Below, piece by piece: positions 40,843-53,815 of a stretch of 64,000 nt of DNA (its first letter is position 1; each line of letters begins with the position of its first letter). Location: NCBI GenBank assembly GCA_013399875.1, contig VXAZ01000607.1, positions 682,001-746,000 on the forward strand, given 5' to 3'. The stretch comes from Gymnorhina tibicen (Eukaryota; Chordata; Aves; Passeriformes; Artamidae). Under the pieces are notes generated by a model, which was not told where the DNA came from, did no database searches, and saw nothing but the letters and a program-made list of their open reading frames with translations. Made by a program: the position numbers and the translations under genes.

Positions 40843-43800
40843 CTCCGAATATTTAAAAAAAAAAATTATTTATTATTTATGCAAAAAGAATCGGTTTCAG
40901 GTAGTTAAAATAAACCCCAAACCCAAAATCGAGTGCATTCCCTCATGCTTACAAACACCACATAAAATACAGAGCAAGACTAAACATCATTAAGTAAAGC
41001 ACAAATTCAGGCACAAGTAGAAGTGGAAGAAAACCATGATCTAAATTCTTAAACAATGAAATACTCTAAAAACGGAGTCTGAGAAATTAACTATTCTTTT
41101 ATCAGAAGTTAATGAAGCTTACAGGCAGGAGGATAAATGCCAAGCCTGGAGCATGCATGCTGCTACCAATTAACAAAATGTTCCCACCACTTGTAAACAG
41201 TTCATTTATTCCTTCTTGCATCCAAGTAAAACTCGCACTAGTAATCTGAGGAAGGAATTGTTATTTGGGAGAAATGACTAAAAGTTGCTAAAAACAACTG
41301 GTGGAGAGCAGGTGAGGTGTTCAAACCGACACCTGCAGGGCGCTGTGGAGGCCCTGCTCTCCGGAGCCAGGTGGCTCGTCCATTGTTCCTCCAGACTTTT
41401 CTTCTCCTTGTGCACTTCAGCTGAGCGCTGCTCCGTATTCCTGTGATCCTAAAGCTGTGCTGAGCGTGTGTGCACGCCAGGCAAAAGCCTTGTGGGAAGG
41501 AGTGGAAATTTCAACCACATGAAAGCAAAAGGGGTAGTTGGGAAATGGAAGGAGGGGTACCGAAACTCTGGACGGCCAAAAGGGAGTGCGCAGTTATCCC
41601 TGATAGCAGCACATCCCACTGCATCCCACGGGAATGGCACATTTCAGGCCAAGGCAGCAAGTTGGCTTCAGTGCACCCCAAAATGCTCAGATATGTGAGC
41701 TCCTGGGGAGGAGCCCAGGCTGCCCCCTCTGCCCTGACCACCTTCTTCAGCCCAGCACATGAAGCCTTGACAATTCTTGCTCTCAAACTCACAGGATTCT
41801 CCTAAAATTCCCGAAGTGTAACATAAACAACATTATAAATTCCCATCTTGTTCTGAGATACCAGATTTTCAAATCTGGCAGCCACCAGAGCTAAAGATGC
41901 CAAGGTGAGGGGCGCTGAAACGAGGCACAAGGCTTGAAATAGGAGAGAGGAGAATATCAACTTGCAGGAGTTAAAATTTATATGGACATCTTGTTTCTCA
42001 GCTGAGCGTGGATAATAATCCAGACAGACTTCCTTGAATCCATAGTGCCCTGCCAACAGGAAGGGAAATGAACTGCTGGGTGCCCAGGCGGATGGGCAGG
42101 GAGAGGACAGCCACTGTGCCCTGCACTGCTCCAGCTGCTTGGAAAGGCTCTGAGAGGGAAGGAGGTGGAAGCACGGTCTGTTTTCAGTGGAAAGGAGCCA
42201 TGGGACACTGCTTCCTTTTATTTCTGTGCTGTGAACAAAGGAACAAGCCAGAGACCCTGGCCTGGGCTAACACCTCCTCCTTCATGCCATGCATCTGCTT
42301 GGATCTAATTATAACTGTAATTCAATGATAAATAGAATTTCTTGCATGAGTGATCATTCAATGAAGAAATCACCTTTTCCCTTTCAGTTCAGTTGTTTAT
42401 GCAGTGGCCTAAGTGAAAATCAGAAAGCCCCACTTCTTTCAAAAGGAGCCCATGTGCTCAGTCTGATCAGTGATCACTGTAAAAGTGTAATTATGGCAAT
42501 GGCATTCCTGTAAATCAGCACGGATCTCCTCCCTGGAATGGGAGCCAACAGATGGCACCGGCAAACCGACTGCACTGAGAAAATCAACATGTTTATTTGG
42601 GAGCAAGACATTTCCTAGAACTGTCCCGGGGAGTCCTCCTGCTCCAGATTCCTCCTGGAAAACGCTCAGTAAACAGTCACTGGGTGTCTTCTGCCATGGA
42701 CGGAGGTGTCCCTGCAGCTCGGCTCCCGTGTCGCTCCGAGGGCACGTGGCAGAGCGCAGACACATGGAGAGCTGTCACCAGAGAGGGTCTTTGGAATAAA
42801 TGAGTAAACCTGGAGAAGGCTCATCCACCCAAATTCCTCCTACGTTTGCAGTTAGCGAAGGAGCCCCCACCCTCCGTCCACTGCAGCCTTACTGGGCTGA
42901 CAACGTGAGCTGTCGGAGGGGCTGACAGGGAACAACTCTTCCCAGCTGCTCCTGCCTGCCACAAACACTTGGGAAGCTCGGGAACACGGCCTGTTTGGAT
43001 TAAGCAGCTGCTGGAGGGGTAAAAAATCACTCCTGTAAGCAGATACCAGAGCTGCACAGGACCTTCAGGAGAACTCCAGGAGCAGAGACCAGAATTACAA
43101 CGGAGAAGGGGGAAAAGCAAGGATAAGGAAGCACACGCTGGAGATATGTATATGAGCCACACACAGAGGCACTCAACTGGCATATGGACACACGGCTGTG
43201 ATAAAAACACAACGTGAACTCCAGGCTACTGCAGGTCGTGTCCCTTTTCGGGAGCTCAGCTGGGTGGATGTCACTCCGCAGCAATGCCGCGCTTCCGTAT
43301 GGACACTTGGATGGCAGAGGCACATGTTTCTCAGGCAAGCTGTCAGCACAAGCCTGCTGGTGTGTTTAGGGTCACTAAAAGCGAGCTCTCTCCATGCAAA
43401 TAGGCAATTGGTACAGTTTTTAGTCATAAGAAAGCGCTCGACAAAAAGGAAACGCTGACACTGCCGATTCCCAGACTTCTCTTGGCAAGCTCACGGGCAA
43501 CACAGGGGCATCTCCTCCTCAGAATCAACTAACCAGCAGAACCTACCTAACTAAAAGTGATACAGCAAATAAAACTAGGCCAGTCTGCAGCAACATCAGT
43601 GGCTTTTGGAGGTGGCACAAATGCAAATACTGGCAGCAACTGAAAGCAGGAAACTGTGGACGAAGATGTGCACAGAGAAGCTGCATTTGCTCAGGAAGGA
43701 AGTTCTCACCTTGTCCACATCCCTCTGCACAATCAATGCAGGGACTTGTGTCTTGCACAAGGTGAAGAAAATACTGATGGTGTTACAAGAAAAGTCAATA

Positions 43801-45808
43801 CATCCAAATCCTCTTGGCCGGCTGCAGTGTTAATTCCCGGCTTGTGCGAGCGCCGTGCTCTGCCGTGACCTTTCCTCGTCCCAGAGGGAACACAGCCGGG
43901 ATTACAGCGGCCAAAGCACAAACCCCACATTCACATCTACGGCCCAGAGAACCAGCTACACCCAGGTAGGAGAAGCTCATCATTTCAGGGCACGTACAGC
44001 AGCTTACAAATGTCACAGGACAGGAAGCTCATCTACAGCACCCCCAAGGATCCCAGCCTTTACCCGTGCTGAATTCCTCCTTTTCCAGTCCTGGATTAAC
44101 CCTGTGCCAGCAGCTGCAGCTTCTCTTTTCCAACAGAAGCCATCAAAAAGGTCCAAGAGGTGAGGGCCCCCCACCTGGAACTTGCTGCTTCACAGCAGGA
44201 GCCTCAGTGCCAGTTCAATGGTGACTTAATCCCAAATGCAGACTCCTTCCTATTCTGGAAGTTGCAAGGGATGACAGGTAAATTCTGTCATGTTCAGCCA
44301 CAGCGAGGGAGAAACAATGCCCTGCAAGCCACGAGAAAGCTTGGTCACATTGCTAGAGCTCTACTTGTCACACTCACCTGGATGCCAGGTCCCAAACCCT
44401 CCTGGAGAGCTTCTCCTCATTATTTCATCACCTGGGGCAACAGCGGGAGACAACAGAGACTCGGAGTTACCTGCCCTGGCTGACAGACACGACAGCCGAG
44501 CACCCTGAACAGCATCAAGGGCTTTGGGATTGCAGAGAAAGGCACGGGAAAGGGAGCTGGAGATGCCAATTAGATAAACAAACCATTCTGGTGCATGAAG
44601 AACCTCCCGCTGCAAACGGGAGGTGCTGCGAGGGCGAGCTCCATGAATCATCACCTCGGGCTGCAAACACAGACCTGGGAAGAGGCCGAGCACAAGGACA
44701 GGCCACAGTACTCCACACAGAGCTGGGGAGAGCATAGCCAGGATGCATGGAATTACCACATACCCCCACAAAACCTGACGGCTGCTCAGCCAGTCCCCTG
44801 GGCTTCAGACTGACCAGGACTCAGAGGACCAAGCAGTGACCAAGGAGGTCAGCTATCCACAGCTTAAGCACAGGAATCCCTTAAGCTACACCACTTCTAG
44901 CCTTTATCCTTCTTAATGACAAGATTTCTAGAGCTTTTAAAAGTTCTGGTCAGACAGCGAATCTCCTGGTCCCAGCCAGTGCTGCCGCCTTCTCCTGGGC
45001 TCCAGCAAGAGACTACACAGGATTGAGCCGAAGGCAGAGCAAGTCTCAGCACAGCAGACTGCAGGTAGCCACACCTAACCACCTCAAACACAGCACGGGA
45101 TAGCCACACCACTCCTGTCTCCGGAATTCCACCGGGTTCACGCTGCGCCGTGTCCGCATTCCCACTGACCTCTCTGTCTTTTCATTTCGCACTCTGTTAC
45201 AGGAGAAAACCCCTCCAGCCTCAACAGCTTCAGCTGACATTCATGCCAGTGATTTGTTTTTAGTTCAGAAGCCTTGTAAAATTCCTGTAATGCTTCCCAG
45301 ATGCAAGGCTGAGAACTTCACAGGAGTCGGAACGTGAATTAGAGGTGGTATGGAAAATTATTTATCCTGGTGAGGGAAGGGAGCAAACCACACCGACAAA
45401 TGCCAGCCTACAGTGAGCACTGCTACACTGAAATACGTCCACATGTCCATCCACAGAGAGCAGGCACCAAGAGCTGCATGCCTGGGAGGTCAGTTAATCA
45501 AACTCCTCCATACCCGGACTATAAATGCAGAATATCTAAGAACGAGTATTAAAAATCAGATTAAGCCTAAGGAAAAGGGGCTGAGGCAAAAGGCAGGCTG
45601 TAAAAGCTCCTGCTTTGTAGCATTAGCAGGAATTCTGGTGGGATGCAGCAGGGCAGTGCTGAGTGGAAGGAACGAAGGCTCAGCCCTGAACACGGCTGTG
45701 GTGCAGCCCCACGATCTGCTGACAGTCTGCAGCGCTACCTCCATGGCTTCCATGCAAATTAAAAGCACTCTTGGCACTTACTACACAAAGACTGCACTTG
45801 ATAATTAA

Positions 45809-45880
45809 AACCGGTTTTTAAATGCACTTAAACTAGTGCAGAAGCTTATGGAGGTGCATTTAAATCGATGCAAACTGGTT
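45809..45880. repeat. Imperfect inverted repeat (hairpin-forming)
   Basis: TTTAAATGCAC at 45817-45827 is exactly complementary to GTGCATTTAAA at 45854-45864. Outside these, AACCGGTTT and AAACTGGTT also pair with one mismatch after a 7-base bulge. Could be a terminal remnant of a small DNA transposon, but the family is not recognised. Confidence 0.7.
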
Positions 45881-46342
45881 AACTAACAAATGTGATGTGA
45901 AAAATCAGAGCCTGGTCACGTAAGCTCGAGTGTTTGGCCAAGGAGGCTCAGATCCAGCCTCTCTGACAGCAGATGGGAACGCTGCAGTTCTGCTCAGGCC
46001 TGACTGGACTCCTGCTTGAGCTACAGCTCGGCCTCCCAGCCACCTGCAGACAAGTGAAGCCAAGAGGTGAATCAAAATCTGAGAGGACACTTGCCCATCT
46101 TGGTCTCCTTCCAGTCCAGGTCGCCCGTTCAAACCACTTTCCTAATTGCTCTCCACTCAATTCAGGCACTGCAGCCTGAACATTCCATGAAAACAAATAA
46201 AGTTCAGTTTACCAACACCTTGAGTACCCATTTGTCAGTATTATCGCAGGAGATGTCAGTTGAACACTGCAACTGACCTCCACGCAGGAATCTGACTCCA
46301 AACCTCTCCCGAGATTGCCACCGAATCATTTAAAGAACCCCA

Positions 46343-46620
46343 GAATCACTGAGGTTGGAAAAGCCCTCTGAGATCGTCGAATCCAAGCTGTGCCCGATCC
46401 CCACCTTGTCCCCAGCCCAGAGCTCTGAGTGCCACGTCCAGTCCTTCCTTGGACACCTCCAGGGATGGGGATTCCACCTCCTCCCTGTGCAGCCCAACCC
46501 AATACCTGTCAGGAATCTGTAGAGAATGAGAGGGTCCCCCCTGAGCCTGCTTTTCTCCAGGCTGAGCCCCCCCAGCTCCCTCAGCTGCTCCTCATGCCTT
46601 ACTCTCCAGCCTCGGAGAGA
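46343..46620 (-). mobile_element. CR1 LINE 3' fragment in SIK3 intron 1
   Basis: CAGAATCACTGAGGTTGGAA, CCAAGCTGTGCCCGATCCCC, GAGCTCTGAGTGCCACGTCC and TTCTCCAGGCTGAGCCCCCC form a reverse-complement CR1 3' end, with an internal gap after CTCCCTGTGCAGCCC. Confidence 0.94.
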
Positions 46621-47215
46621 GTTGCTTAGCAGCAGAGTTTTGGAAATGTAGCTGCACGCAGGAAGAAATCTGTGACAGCAGGAGATGCATCAGGAATGCT
46701 GCTGTGGAACAGAGCCCCAGCAGAGACTGTCCCTGAGAGCAGAGGGGCCACGAGACACGGAGTCGTCCTGCCAGGTTTCACGGGAAAGGCCTGGCTCAAA
46801 CATCAAGACAAGCCTTTAAAAAGCTGTCAGAATATTACAACAAGCAGGTTTTGAAAGTGTTATACAAAGTTCCCCGGATTGTCATTTTGCTCTAATTCAG
46901 TCGTGACCTAAAAATGCAAGTGACAAGGAAAAATAGTGCACTTCAGGTACAGAGTGTGCAGTCGGAGGCAGGTTTGAATTATTGGCTTATAAAATACCAA
47001 AGCTCGGAAATAAGGGAATTTAGAAGCTGGTGTGCACGGAGTGATGTGTTGAGAACATACTGTACGTTAGGGTTTGGGTTTTTTTAAGCAATACTTACCA
47101 TGCAAAGAGCACTAGTCAGACCGAGAGGTCTCCTGTGAGGAGAGGGAATACCTCACCTCCCTCCTGTCTAACAGGCATGGAGTACCCAGCACTGGTGCAG
47201 CACAAGTGAAGAGCA

Positions 47216-47259
47216 GCTATTTTTTAACGACAGAAAGTGGCTATTTTTTAATGACAAAG
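47216..47259. repeat. 24-base tandem duplication
   Basis: GCTATTTTTTAACGACAGAA...GTG at 47216-47239 is repeated with one substitution and a short deletion at 47240-47259. Confidence 0.8.
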
Positions 47260-47387
47260 CCAACACACGCAGCAGGAGCGCCCTTGGCTGGGCTCCCCAG
47301 CCTGCCGTGCACCGCAGAAATCCTCCTGCCGTAAACTGCATCCCGGGAAAACACCTGGCACTGCACCAGGACGTGCAGCACAATCAC

Positions 47388-47700
47388 AGAGTCATTTGGG
47401 CTGGAAAAGACCTCCAAGATCATCGAGTCCAAGCTGTGCCCAATCCCCACCTTGTCATCCAGCCCAGAGCTCTGAGTGCCACCTCCGGTCCTTCCTTGGA
47501 CACCTCCAGGGACGGGGACTCCAAACCTCCCTAGGCAGCCCCTTCCAATGTTTAACAGCCCCTTCTGTGAAGAAATTCCTCCTGATGTCCAACCTGAACC
47601 TCCCCTGGCTGCAGACTGGGGCTACCACGTCCTCTCATCCTGTTGCTGGTTGCCTGGGAGAAGCTGCCAGAGCCACAGGGAGCCTTTGCACCGGCTTCCA
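47388..47700 (-). mobile_element. CR1 LINE 3' fragment in SIK3 intron 1
   Basis: AATCACAGAGTCATTTGGGC, GATCATCGAGTCCAAGCTGT, CCTTGGACACCTCCAGGGAC and GTGAAGAAATTCCTCCTGAT form a reverse-complement CR1 3' end, extending into the AGAGCCACAGGGAGCC portion. Confidence 0.95.
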
Positions 47701-50089
47701 GTTGATTTCCTGAGGCTCCGTAAGGGTTAAAGCAAAGGACTTCTGGAAGATATTAAGCACCAATGTCTTGGCTTCCCTTCTGCAAACAGCAACAAGCTCC
47801 AGAGGAATCTGTCATCCCATATAACAATCCCTTTCACTCAGCCCCAGCAGCCTGTTCCCTGCTCCTCGCCACAGCCCGAGCGCAGCGGCTCCGTGCTGGG
47901 CTCCTGCTCCGGATCCTGCCCACATTCCAGGGAGGAGGCCGGGCTCTGCAGCGACGCCGGCATGCACAGGAGCTGTAATGCGCACGTACATTGTGTGCAC
48001 TTACACTCACGAGTGTAACAGCTCCTGGTGAATCGAGAAGGCTGCAGGAACATTAAATATCACGCTGGGATCACCACACAAAATCTAAAGCAACAGACAA
48101 GATGGAAGGAATCACCATTCCTCTTCATATGCCATCAGGTCCATTTGGGAATATGGAATTCTGGGCTCTGAAATAGACTTGCACCGATATTTTCCTAGCC
48201 CTGTAAGTGTTGCGTCTTTTCTATACCGAAATCAAACTAGTTGGATATTCAAAATAAACCAAAAGCAACAGCAACACGCTTGCAGAAAAGGAATTTTTCC
48301 CCAATATCTAAGATTTCAAATGCATCAAATGCCTTTCTTTCAGTATTCATTACTTCAGATACATCGAGTGCCTCCATGTGCATCATCCTGCTGCTGGCAG
48401 GGACTGCAAACACTGCTCCCTTGCCAGCACCTCTGAGATCACAATTAGGAAGTGACACCATCACCTTTAGTTCTAGGATTATTTTCAAGGTGCCAATTGC
48501 ATTAACACTTCGGGATGTGGAGCATGCTGAGCTGGAAGGGGCCGAGATTTCGCCAGGAAAGCGAGGAATAAAGCAAGATGCCAGATCTAGATGATACACC
48601 CAGGAATTTTTAGACGCTGCGTTTGCAGCAGGAGCCTTTGTGCAGTTTGCCACGATCAGATGGCAGTTTCTATGGGAACAAACAAGCAGTGGCCCTGTCA
48701 CAAGATGTCTTGTAGAGACACTGATGAAGGCACTGAGTCTCAGGAAAGTTTCTCATGCTGCAGCACAGCCTGGCAGAGATGCTCCAGGTCGGGTTATCAG
48801 CTCGGGAGGCAGAACTAGCACGATACACCCGAAGCAGTTTCAGTACAAAGTCAGTGCAGTTGTTACGCTCAAAATTTTGAATCCGGTCTTTGTGTGCACA
48901 TAAAGCTTTGGAAGGCTGCAGTCTGAAGGCTCTCAGAGACTCCTCCATCAATAATGATGTTTGTTACGTGCCACAAAACCCAGTCACTGGAGTCTGTGTT
49001 TGGCTCCAAAAGCAATAGAAATGATCAAACTAGTGAGACGCTGTTTTTCAGCTTCAAACATGAGAAATTTCATCAGTCACAAGACTACAGCAGAAAGCAA
49101 TTTTCTTCTCAAAACCACTGCTTCTATTTACCATCCCCACCCCTTAAGTTAATTAAAAATCCTTCAATTAGCTGATTTAGGGAGGGTTAATGTTATTGTC
49201 AGGAAGACCGGTTCCCCTGGGCCTGAAAACAACTGTGGCTGCCTCCAGCCCCCGATTACACAGAACATTTTCAGACTCCAAGGTTCCAGAGTATCACCAC
49301 CCCTCACTCCAGAACTGTTATGAAATGAAGTGGAAATTTTTAGAAAGAGAAGCCAAAAGTGAAACTGTGAGGAATGCAGGCTTCAACACATTAACCCTCA
49401 ACAACCAAGATAAACCACATCCAAGCAATGGAGAGTCCCTTCCTCACCCTCACCCTCACCTTGCCCAGGCTTAGCAGAAGAAGCAAACCAAATTGTGCCA
49501 GCTTTAGTACCACGAATTTACCCCCAGTTAGATGGGAGAAGCTGCCCCCAACCCTCTGCCCTCAGCAGAGTTTATTTATAGTGGCACAAAGGAAGATGAA
49601 AGGTTGGCAGTTTGGGTCTGATCATAAAGTCTGGCTTTAAGTAAACTGATGTTCTACAGCGGTATTACCTGAGTGGAGTCAGAAATTCCCTCACTTTTAG
49701 CAAGGGAGAATCAGAGGATCTCATTCCAGCTTGCTGAGGACAAAACACCCTTGCAGTCATTTCCACTAAGACCTCCCAGTGATGTCAGAACACAGGACCT
49801 GCCTCTTGGAACTTCAGGAAGTTTCTGCTCCCCCCAAAACCACAAAGATTTGCTTAAAATTTGAATTTGTTTCATAACAAAGCCAGCTTGACAGAAGAAT
49901 CTTCCACAGCAGTAACTGCACAGACCAACTTGTTAAAGAATCACCTTTCACTTGGGCACAGAACTGAATTACAACACTAGAGAAGCCTACAAGCCACTTC
50001 CAACAAGAGTATCTGATTTCCCTTATCAGCAGAAATGACTTAAACCCACAGATAACGCGCTCAGGAGCTGAAAACCTACTTCAAAGCCA

Positions 50090-50580
50090 AACCGTGATCC
50101 AGCCCCGGGCTCTCGGGGCCGCGTGGCACGGCCCGGCACGAGCAAAAGGGCACCCAGACACTGCCCCGTGCCAGGGGCTGCCAAAGCCGCCCCAGGAGCC
50201 CGGCTCACGCGCGGGGCAGCGACCTGTGGCAGAGCTGGGCGTCACTCCACGGCACAGGACGGACCTGGCGCTCACGATTCGCTCTCTGTGCAAGCTGCAC
50301 GCCGAGGAGTGAACTCAGGTCCGGATGGGGCAACTGGAGCTTCCCACTAATCACCCCGGCAAGGCTCCCAAATGTCACACGCGGCCGTTAGCCCCGGCTT
50401 GGTGACAGCGCGTGGCAAAGAGCCAAAGATCAAACAGCAACGGGTGTCACTCTGAGCCCTGCTGCTCCATCTACGCAAATCGAACTCGTTCCTGGCGCCA
50501 ACGGGCAGCACCGAGGGCTCAGGTGCCCGGAGACTTCGAAGAGAGATTCTGCCCTCGGCACCAACGCGGCCCCCACGTGT
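50090..50580. other. CpG-rich region in SIK3 intron 1
   Basis: Roughly 490 bases with frequent CpG, including GGGGCCGCGTGGCACGGCCC and CACGCGCGGGGCAGCG. No exon or repeat is recognised. Possible promoter or enhancer island. Confidence 0.45.
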
Positions 50581-52325
50581 GACAAGCAACCATGGCTGTC
50601 ACCAGCTCTCAAAGCAGGGGACAATGGAGTATTTTTGGAGCACAGACACTGCTATTTTGAAAGCACTTCAGCACTGTAGTACCCAAATTCTAATTGTGGC
50701 TGCTGCTTTGCTTTGCCACCATAAATCCTGTTCCGAGGGAGTAAGACAGCAGCCAATACATGAGCGTAGGCATTGCACAACTGGGCTTCTACAAGCACTT
50801 GGTGTGAAGAATAATGTTCTTAAAAGATTTAATTTCTAGGGAATGTTTAAATACTGAAGAGTAAACACTGAGTCAGAGACACGCACTAAATACAGGTAAA
50901 TGCAGCAGGGGCACGTGGAAGCAAAGCCGCAGCCTGGAATTCTCTCAATGCCTCTCCTTGTACATGGGAAATTCAGGGCCCACAGAGGACAAAGCCTCTT
51001 TTGTATGTGCAGAAACTGCAAGAAAACAAAAACCAAACAAATACAGCCAACCTACAGATCCGTTTGGGGGTCTTAAACCAAGTCTGCAGCACACAACTTG
51101 GCATGTCTGAATTTTGGGTATTTGAGCTGTTCCACGCGTACAAAGCCCAGGTCAGGCAGTGAGTACTTACAGCTCACGGGACCACTGAGTAACAGCAGCA
51201 CAGAGGAGATGGCCCCTGGCCACTGCAAATGCCTGGGGAACCACTGTGCATCTCCAGGAGTGCACCAGTGCCTCTGGCCAGCACCGCTCCCCTCCACACA
51301 CACACCCCAAGCTCAAAATACATCACTTTTCCCTCATCACAGTATTTCCTACTTCTTCCAAGCAGCAGGTCAGGACTCACTGCACCAGGACACTGACCAC
51401 ACGTTTCCATTTGCTTTCAGTAGAACAAAAATATTTACTTTCACAAGCACAAGCTGATGCGCTCCTAAATCATTTCGCTCAGCCCAGACCTGACAGTCCA
51501 GTGAGAGCCACGTAAAGGAACTACGTACTAAGGTAACTCTCCAGTTCCAGCAGCCACAAAACAGAGGTGTGTTTTCCTTGCCCACACAGCACACGGCACT
51601 TTCTGATCCCAAACTACCCTTCCCAAAGTGCAGCAGCCGGAACTGACTCTGCTTGGCAGCATCCAGCGGGAACCAGGAGCGCGGAGCTCCCGAGCACGTC
51701 AGGGCTTTTGTTAACCCCCTCACACAGGCGAAGGCACAGCTGGGGCTCACAAAACCTCTGTGACTCCAGGAACAGCACGGGTCTGTCCCAGGCAGGGCTT
51801 TCCCTGACCTCCGGGGGCTGCCCAGAGCCTGCCCACCCCTGCCCTGCCCCATGTCCCAACAAAGCCCAAACCACTCTCAGCCGAGGGATTTTTTACCTCC
51901 TCAGAAGGGAAAAGGGACCATAGATAGTTCTCTGCAAACTTGGCAGGCCATGTGGGAACTGATACAGCCAGGGTGGGCAAGCTGGAGCCAGGAGAACAGT
52001 TTTGGCTCCTAAACTAGAAGCCTGAAAAATTGGAAGTGGCGCTCCATTTGTTTAAATTACCTTCTGAAACCATGCTCCATATGTGGGAATAAACAGTCAC
52101 TCTGGTAGCCCCAAACACAACCAGGAGTAAATTGTTCCAAGATGCACATCTGCACTTACCAAAGATCAGACAGAAGGGCTGCCAAGGCAGGGCTTCATTT
52201 CCCTTACAGGATTCTTTTTTGTTTTAAGAACTCTTAACTGAAAATGGCAGCCCAAAAAGGTGCTGTGCCTGGACAGACCACCATCGCCCCTGCCTCAGCA
52301 AATAAAGGTCTCAGTCTGTCCCGCT

Positions 52326-52676
52326 GCCTTGGAATCACGGAATTGTCTAGGCTGGAAAAGCCCTCTGAGATCAGTCCAATGACACTGCCGAGGCCGCCAC
52401 TAAGCCGTGTCCCCAAGTGCAACATCATGGCTTTAAAACACCTCCAGAGGTGGGGACTCCACCACTGTCCCGGGCAGCTGTGCCAGGGCTGGACGGTGCT
52501 TTCAGTGAAGAAATTTTCCCTAATATCTGAATCTCCCTTGGCACAGCCTGAGGCCATTCCCTCTCCTCCCGAGCCTCCTTTTCTCCAGGCTGAGCCTCAC
52601 CCTGCTCCTGGGGCTCCAGGCCCTTCCCCAGCTCCGCTGCCTTTCTCTGCACGTGCTCCAGCACCTCGGGGTCACT
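52326..52676 (-). mobile_element. CR1 LINE 3' fragment in SIK3 intron 1
   Basis: AATCACGGAATTGTCTAGGC, GCTGGAAAAGCCCTCTGAGA, AGTGAAGAAATTTTCCCTAA and TTTTCTCCAGGCTGAGCC form a reverse-complement CR1 3' end reaching into the CACGTGCTCCAGCACCTCGG portion. Confidence 0.94.
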
Positions 52677-53389
52677 CAGAAAGCAGTTTTTTGTTTTTCT
52701 GCACATCCACACAAAACAACAATAAAATTCAAAGTCCAGATGCAACTTGAAGTGACTCTTTCTTATCGTAAGGATGACCAGAGTCCCGTCTTGAGGGCGG
52801 GATGTCCATCCTGGAGTGAGCCTCCTCCATCCTTGTGAACACAGAGCCAGCGCAGGGCAGGTTTCACACAGAGTTTCTGACACGGCCCCAGAACTGGAGC
52901 GCCTTAAAGCCCTGACGCCTGGGCTGTACAGTCAGAGGGGACTGCAGCCAGCAGCTCATACTGTACGGCTATCGGGTGACGTGCCCAGTAAAACAAGCTG
53001 CTGCCTTCTAAACCTGGAGCATCACAAGACCACTACATAAATGTCAGGCCCGGCAGCGCCCGCTCGCACCCAGCCCCGCGGCCAAAACACAGAGCGTGCC
53101 CTGAGACCTGCAAGGGATTAAGCACAGGCCTTCTGCATCGAGTCTTCATTTGAAATTCTGCTTTTTTGGGGACGTGTGCGTTGGTCAGGGCACGTCCAGA
53201 GCACATCTGGAGTGCCTGGAGTAGAAGAGGTGGGAAGTTGATTTAACAAGCGACTGACCAGTCCTGGGCAAGGGGATTTATTGCAGCTGTACAAGAAAGC
53301 ACGGGAAAGTGCAGCAATCCAAAAACCCTGCCTTGCTCATTCACACTTGGTATCAACGTTTACCCAAATTATTTCCTTGCTTTCATGTC

Positions 53390-53815
53390 CAGGGAAGGGA
53401 ACGGAGCTGGGAAGGGGCTGGAGCCCCAGGAGTGGCTGAGGGAGCTGGGAAAGGGGCTCAGCCTGGAGAAAAGGAGGCTCAGGGGGGCCCTTGTGGCTCT
53501 GCACAACTCCCTGACGGGGGTGGATTTGGGATCTTATCCCAGGCAACAGGGACAGGAGGAGAGGGAAGGGCCCCAAGCTGTGCCAGGGGAGGATCAGGCT
53601 GGACACCAGGAGGAATTTCTCCATGGAAAGGGTGCTCAGGCCTTGGCAGGGGCTGCCCAGGGAGGTTTGGAGTCTCCATCCCTGGAGGTGTCACTCAGTG
53701 CTGGACTGGACGTGGCACTCAAGAGCTCTGGGCTGGTGACAAGGGGGGGGTCGGGCACAGCTTGGACTCGATGATCCTGGAGGTCCTTTCCAACCTCAGT
53801 GATTCTGGGATTCTG
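53390..53815 (+). mobile_element. CR1 LINE 3' fragment in SIK3 intron 1, forward orientation
   Basis: CTCAGCCTGGAGAAAAGGAG, GGATCAGGCTGGACACCAGG, GGACTCGATGATCCTGGAGG and CCTTTCCAACCTCAGTGATT end in ATTCTGGGATTCTGTGA, the typical short-repeat CR1 3' terminus. It is antisense to SIK3. Confidence 0.96.

Noticed and set aside
49439..49458. CCTCAC x3, telomere-like hexamer run
   Set aside because: Only three copies and not the vertebrate telomere hexamer. Ordinary microsatellite noise.
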